A DNA stretch of 64,000 nt, taken from Microbacterium sp. M28. GTDB lineage: Bacteria; Actinomycetota; Actinomycetes; Actinomycetales; Microbacteriaceae. Below are positions 62,766 to 64,000 of the stretch, piece after piece (within the stretch, counting starts at the first letter, position 1; every line of letters begins with the position of its first letter). A program made the translations under genes and the position numbers. The stretch covers positions 3,286,001 to 3,350,000 of the forward strand of contig NZ_CP107546.1 in the NCBI RefSeq assembly GCF_025836995.1, given 5' to 3'. Under the pieces are notes generated by a model that saw only the letters and a program-made list of their open reading frames with translations, was not told where the DNA came from and searched no databases.

Positions 62766-64000
62766 ATGACTCACCAGACCTTCTCCCTCGGCATCGTCGG
62801 CGCGGGCCAGTTCTCCGGCCAGTTCGCGAAGCTGTTCAACGCCCATCCCCTCGTCTCCTCCGTCGTCGTGACCGACGTCCTCCCCGAGCGCGCGAGCGAA
62901 CTCGTCGAGCGCGAGCACCTCGCCGGCACCGTGGCGAGCTTCGACGACCTGCTCGAATCAGACGTGGATGCCGTCGCGATCTTCACCCAGCGGTGGACGC
63001 ACGGACCGCTCGTCGTCCGCGCGCTTCGTGCCGGCAAGCACGTGTACTCGGCCGTGCCGATGGCGATCACCGAAGAGGAGATCGCCGCGATCATCGAAGC
63101 GGTCCGCGAGACCGGTCTCACCTACATGATGGGCGAGACCAGCTACTACAACCCGGCGACCGTCTATGCCAGAGGCCGCAAGGCCGAGGGTGCGTTCGGG
63201 CGGATCTTCTACGCCGAGGGCGACTACGTGCACGATATGGACCTCGGCTTCTACGCCGCCTACCAGTACAGCGGCGGCGAGGCATGGAAGAGCACCGCCA
63301 GCTACCCGCCCATGCTCTACCCCACGCACTCGCTGGGCGGCGTGATCGGCGCCATCGGCTCGCACGCCGTGAGCGTCAGCTGCATCGGAGTCCGGGACGA
63401 CCGCGGCGACGGCGTGTTCGACCGTGAGGTCAGCATGTTCGACAACGACTTCTCGAACGCCACAGCGCTGTTCGAGCTCGACGGCGGCGGCAGCGTCCGC
63501 ATCAACGAGTTCCGCCGCGTGGGCTACCCGTCGCACCTGCGCGAGTCCCGGTTCCGCTACTTCGGCACGGAGGGAAGCTTCGAGCAGCTCGTCTCGACCG
63601 CCGTCTGGCAGGACAAGGAGGGTTGGGAGGACATCACCGAGCAGCTCGAGACCAAGCCGTCGATGTCGCCGGATGACCCCTCCCTGGCCGACGTCGACCC
63701 GGCACTGCGCGACGCGTTCATCTCGGGCCTCGCCCCGGTGCACGACGCCTCGCGCCTGCCGGAGTCGCTGCGTCGTCTGCCGAGCGGACACGAAGGCAGC
63801 CACCACTTCCTGGTGGACGACTTCGCCACGGCTGTCGCCACGCGTTCGCTACCCCCGGTGAACGCGTGGGAGGCCGCGCGCTACACGCTGCCCGGAATCA
63901 TCGCGCACCGCTCAGCGCTCCTCGGCGGCGAGCGCCTGACGATTCCGGACTTCGGGGACGCCCCTGCGGAGATCGGGACTTCGGTCGCGCAGACCGCGCG
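62766..64000 (+). CDS. Gfo/Idh/MocA family oxidoreductase, 3' end outside window
   Basis: An open frame of at least 411 codons running off the right edge. The N-terminus is a Rossmann fold with GIVGAGQFSGQFAKLFNAHP (GxGxxG), followed by VDAVAIFTQRWTHGPLVVRA and AGKHVYSAVPMAIT, whose position corresponds to the EKP motif region although the usual Glu-Lys is replaced by Ala-Val. The C-terminal domain has MMGETSYYNPATVYARG. Such enzymes are NAD(P)-dependent sugar dehydrogenases or glycosidase-like enzymes. It is divergent from the third ABC importer and probably acts on its substrate. The loss of the catalytic Lys is notable; the reaction may differ from the usual dehydrogenase. Confidence 0.85.
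   Translation, partial: MTHQTFSLGIVGAGQFSGQFAKLFNAHPLVSSVVVTDVLPERASELVEREHLAGTVASFDDLLESDVDAVAIFTQRWTHGPLVVRALRAGKHVYSAVPMAITEEEIAAIIEAVRETGLTYMMGETSYYNPATVYARGRKAEGAFGRIFYAEGDYVHDMDLGFYAAYQYSGGEAWKSTASYPPMLYPTHSLGGVIGAIGSHAVSVSCIGVRDDRGDGVFDREVSMFDNDFSNATALFELDGGGSVRINEFRRVGYPSHLRESRFRYFGTEGSFEQLVSTAVWQDKEGWEDITEQLETKPSMSPDDPSLADVDPALRDAFISGLAPVHDASRLPESLRRLPSGHEGSHHFLVDDFATAVATRSLPPVNAWEAARYTLPGIIAHRSALLGGERLTIPDFGDAPAEIGTSVAQTA

Overview
The window is chromosomal DNA from a high-GC actinobacterium, most likely Microbacterium or a close Microbacteriaceae relative. The basis is the very high GC content, frequent GTG starts, many start codons with a TANNNT box 6-7 nt upstream and no Shine-Dalgarno sequence (leaderless-type), abundant GGATGCC/GGCATCC words, and family content (HAAS/PadR pair, SARP regulator, LacI-controlled sugar ABC systems, DnaB/RplI/RpsR/Ssb/RpsF cluster). 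No tRNA, rRNA, transposase, phage gene or CRISPR array was seen. The genus is an inference; no database search was possible.

Layout, left to right. 1-10 kb: end of an OmpR-type response regulator and its sensor kinase, an MFS exporter, a DUF808 membrane protein, msrA, a GNAT acetyltransferase, a J-domain protein, a SulP-type anion transporter coupled to a GAP-family membrane protein, and small membrane proteins. 10-17 kb: a LacI-controlled GH31 glycosidase/ABC importer cassette with paired operators. 17-31 kb: pnuC, a MerR-type regulator with two HTH domains, a DUF6194/putative-immunity-protein pair, a secreted subtilase plus secreted FG-GAP propeller protein, a SARP/AAA/TPR regulator and several small enzymes. 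31-40 kb: the replication/ribosomal cluster on the minus strand (rpsF-ssb-rpsR-rplI ... dnaB), split by plus-strand genes for a Val/Pro-rich secreted protein, a ten-repeat chaplin-like wall protein ending in an LASTG sorting signal, and a poxvirus-type topoisomerase IB. 40-49.5 kb: an ABC importer, GH106 alpha-L-rhamnosidase-like enzyme, a large FAD/Fe-S oxidoreductase and a LacI regulator in one operon with paired operators. 49.5-55.5 kb: a tightly coupled five-gene nonulosonic-acid (sialic-acid-like) polymer operon. 55.5-64 kb: two membrane/hypothetical genes, a PadR-HAAS pair, a third ABC importer and a divergent Gfo/Idh/MocA oxidoreductase that runs off the window.

How they work together. 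Three carbohydrate ABC importers each have a binding lipoprotein and two permeases but no ATPase, so a shared MsiK/UgpC-type ATPase encoded elsewhere is expected. Two of the cassettes pair the importer with a glycosidase and a LacI repressor. The most unusual content is at the cell surface. One locus is a cysteine-free chaplin-like repeat protein next to a Val/Pro-repeat secreted protein. The other is a NeuB / NeuA-phosphatase fusion / polysialyltransferase-family operon that may make a teichulosonic-acid-like glycopolymer.
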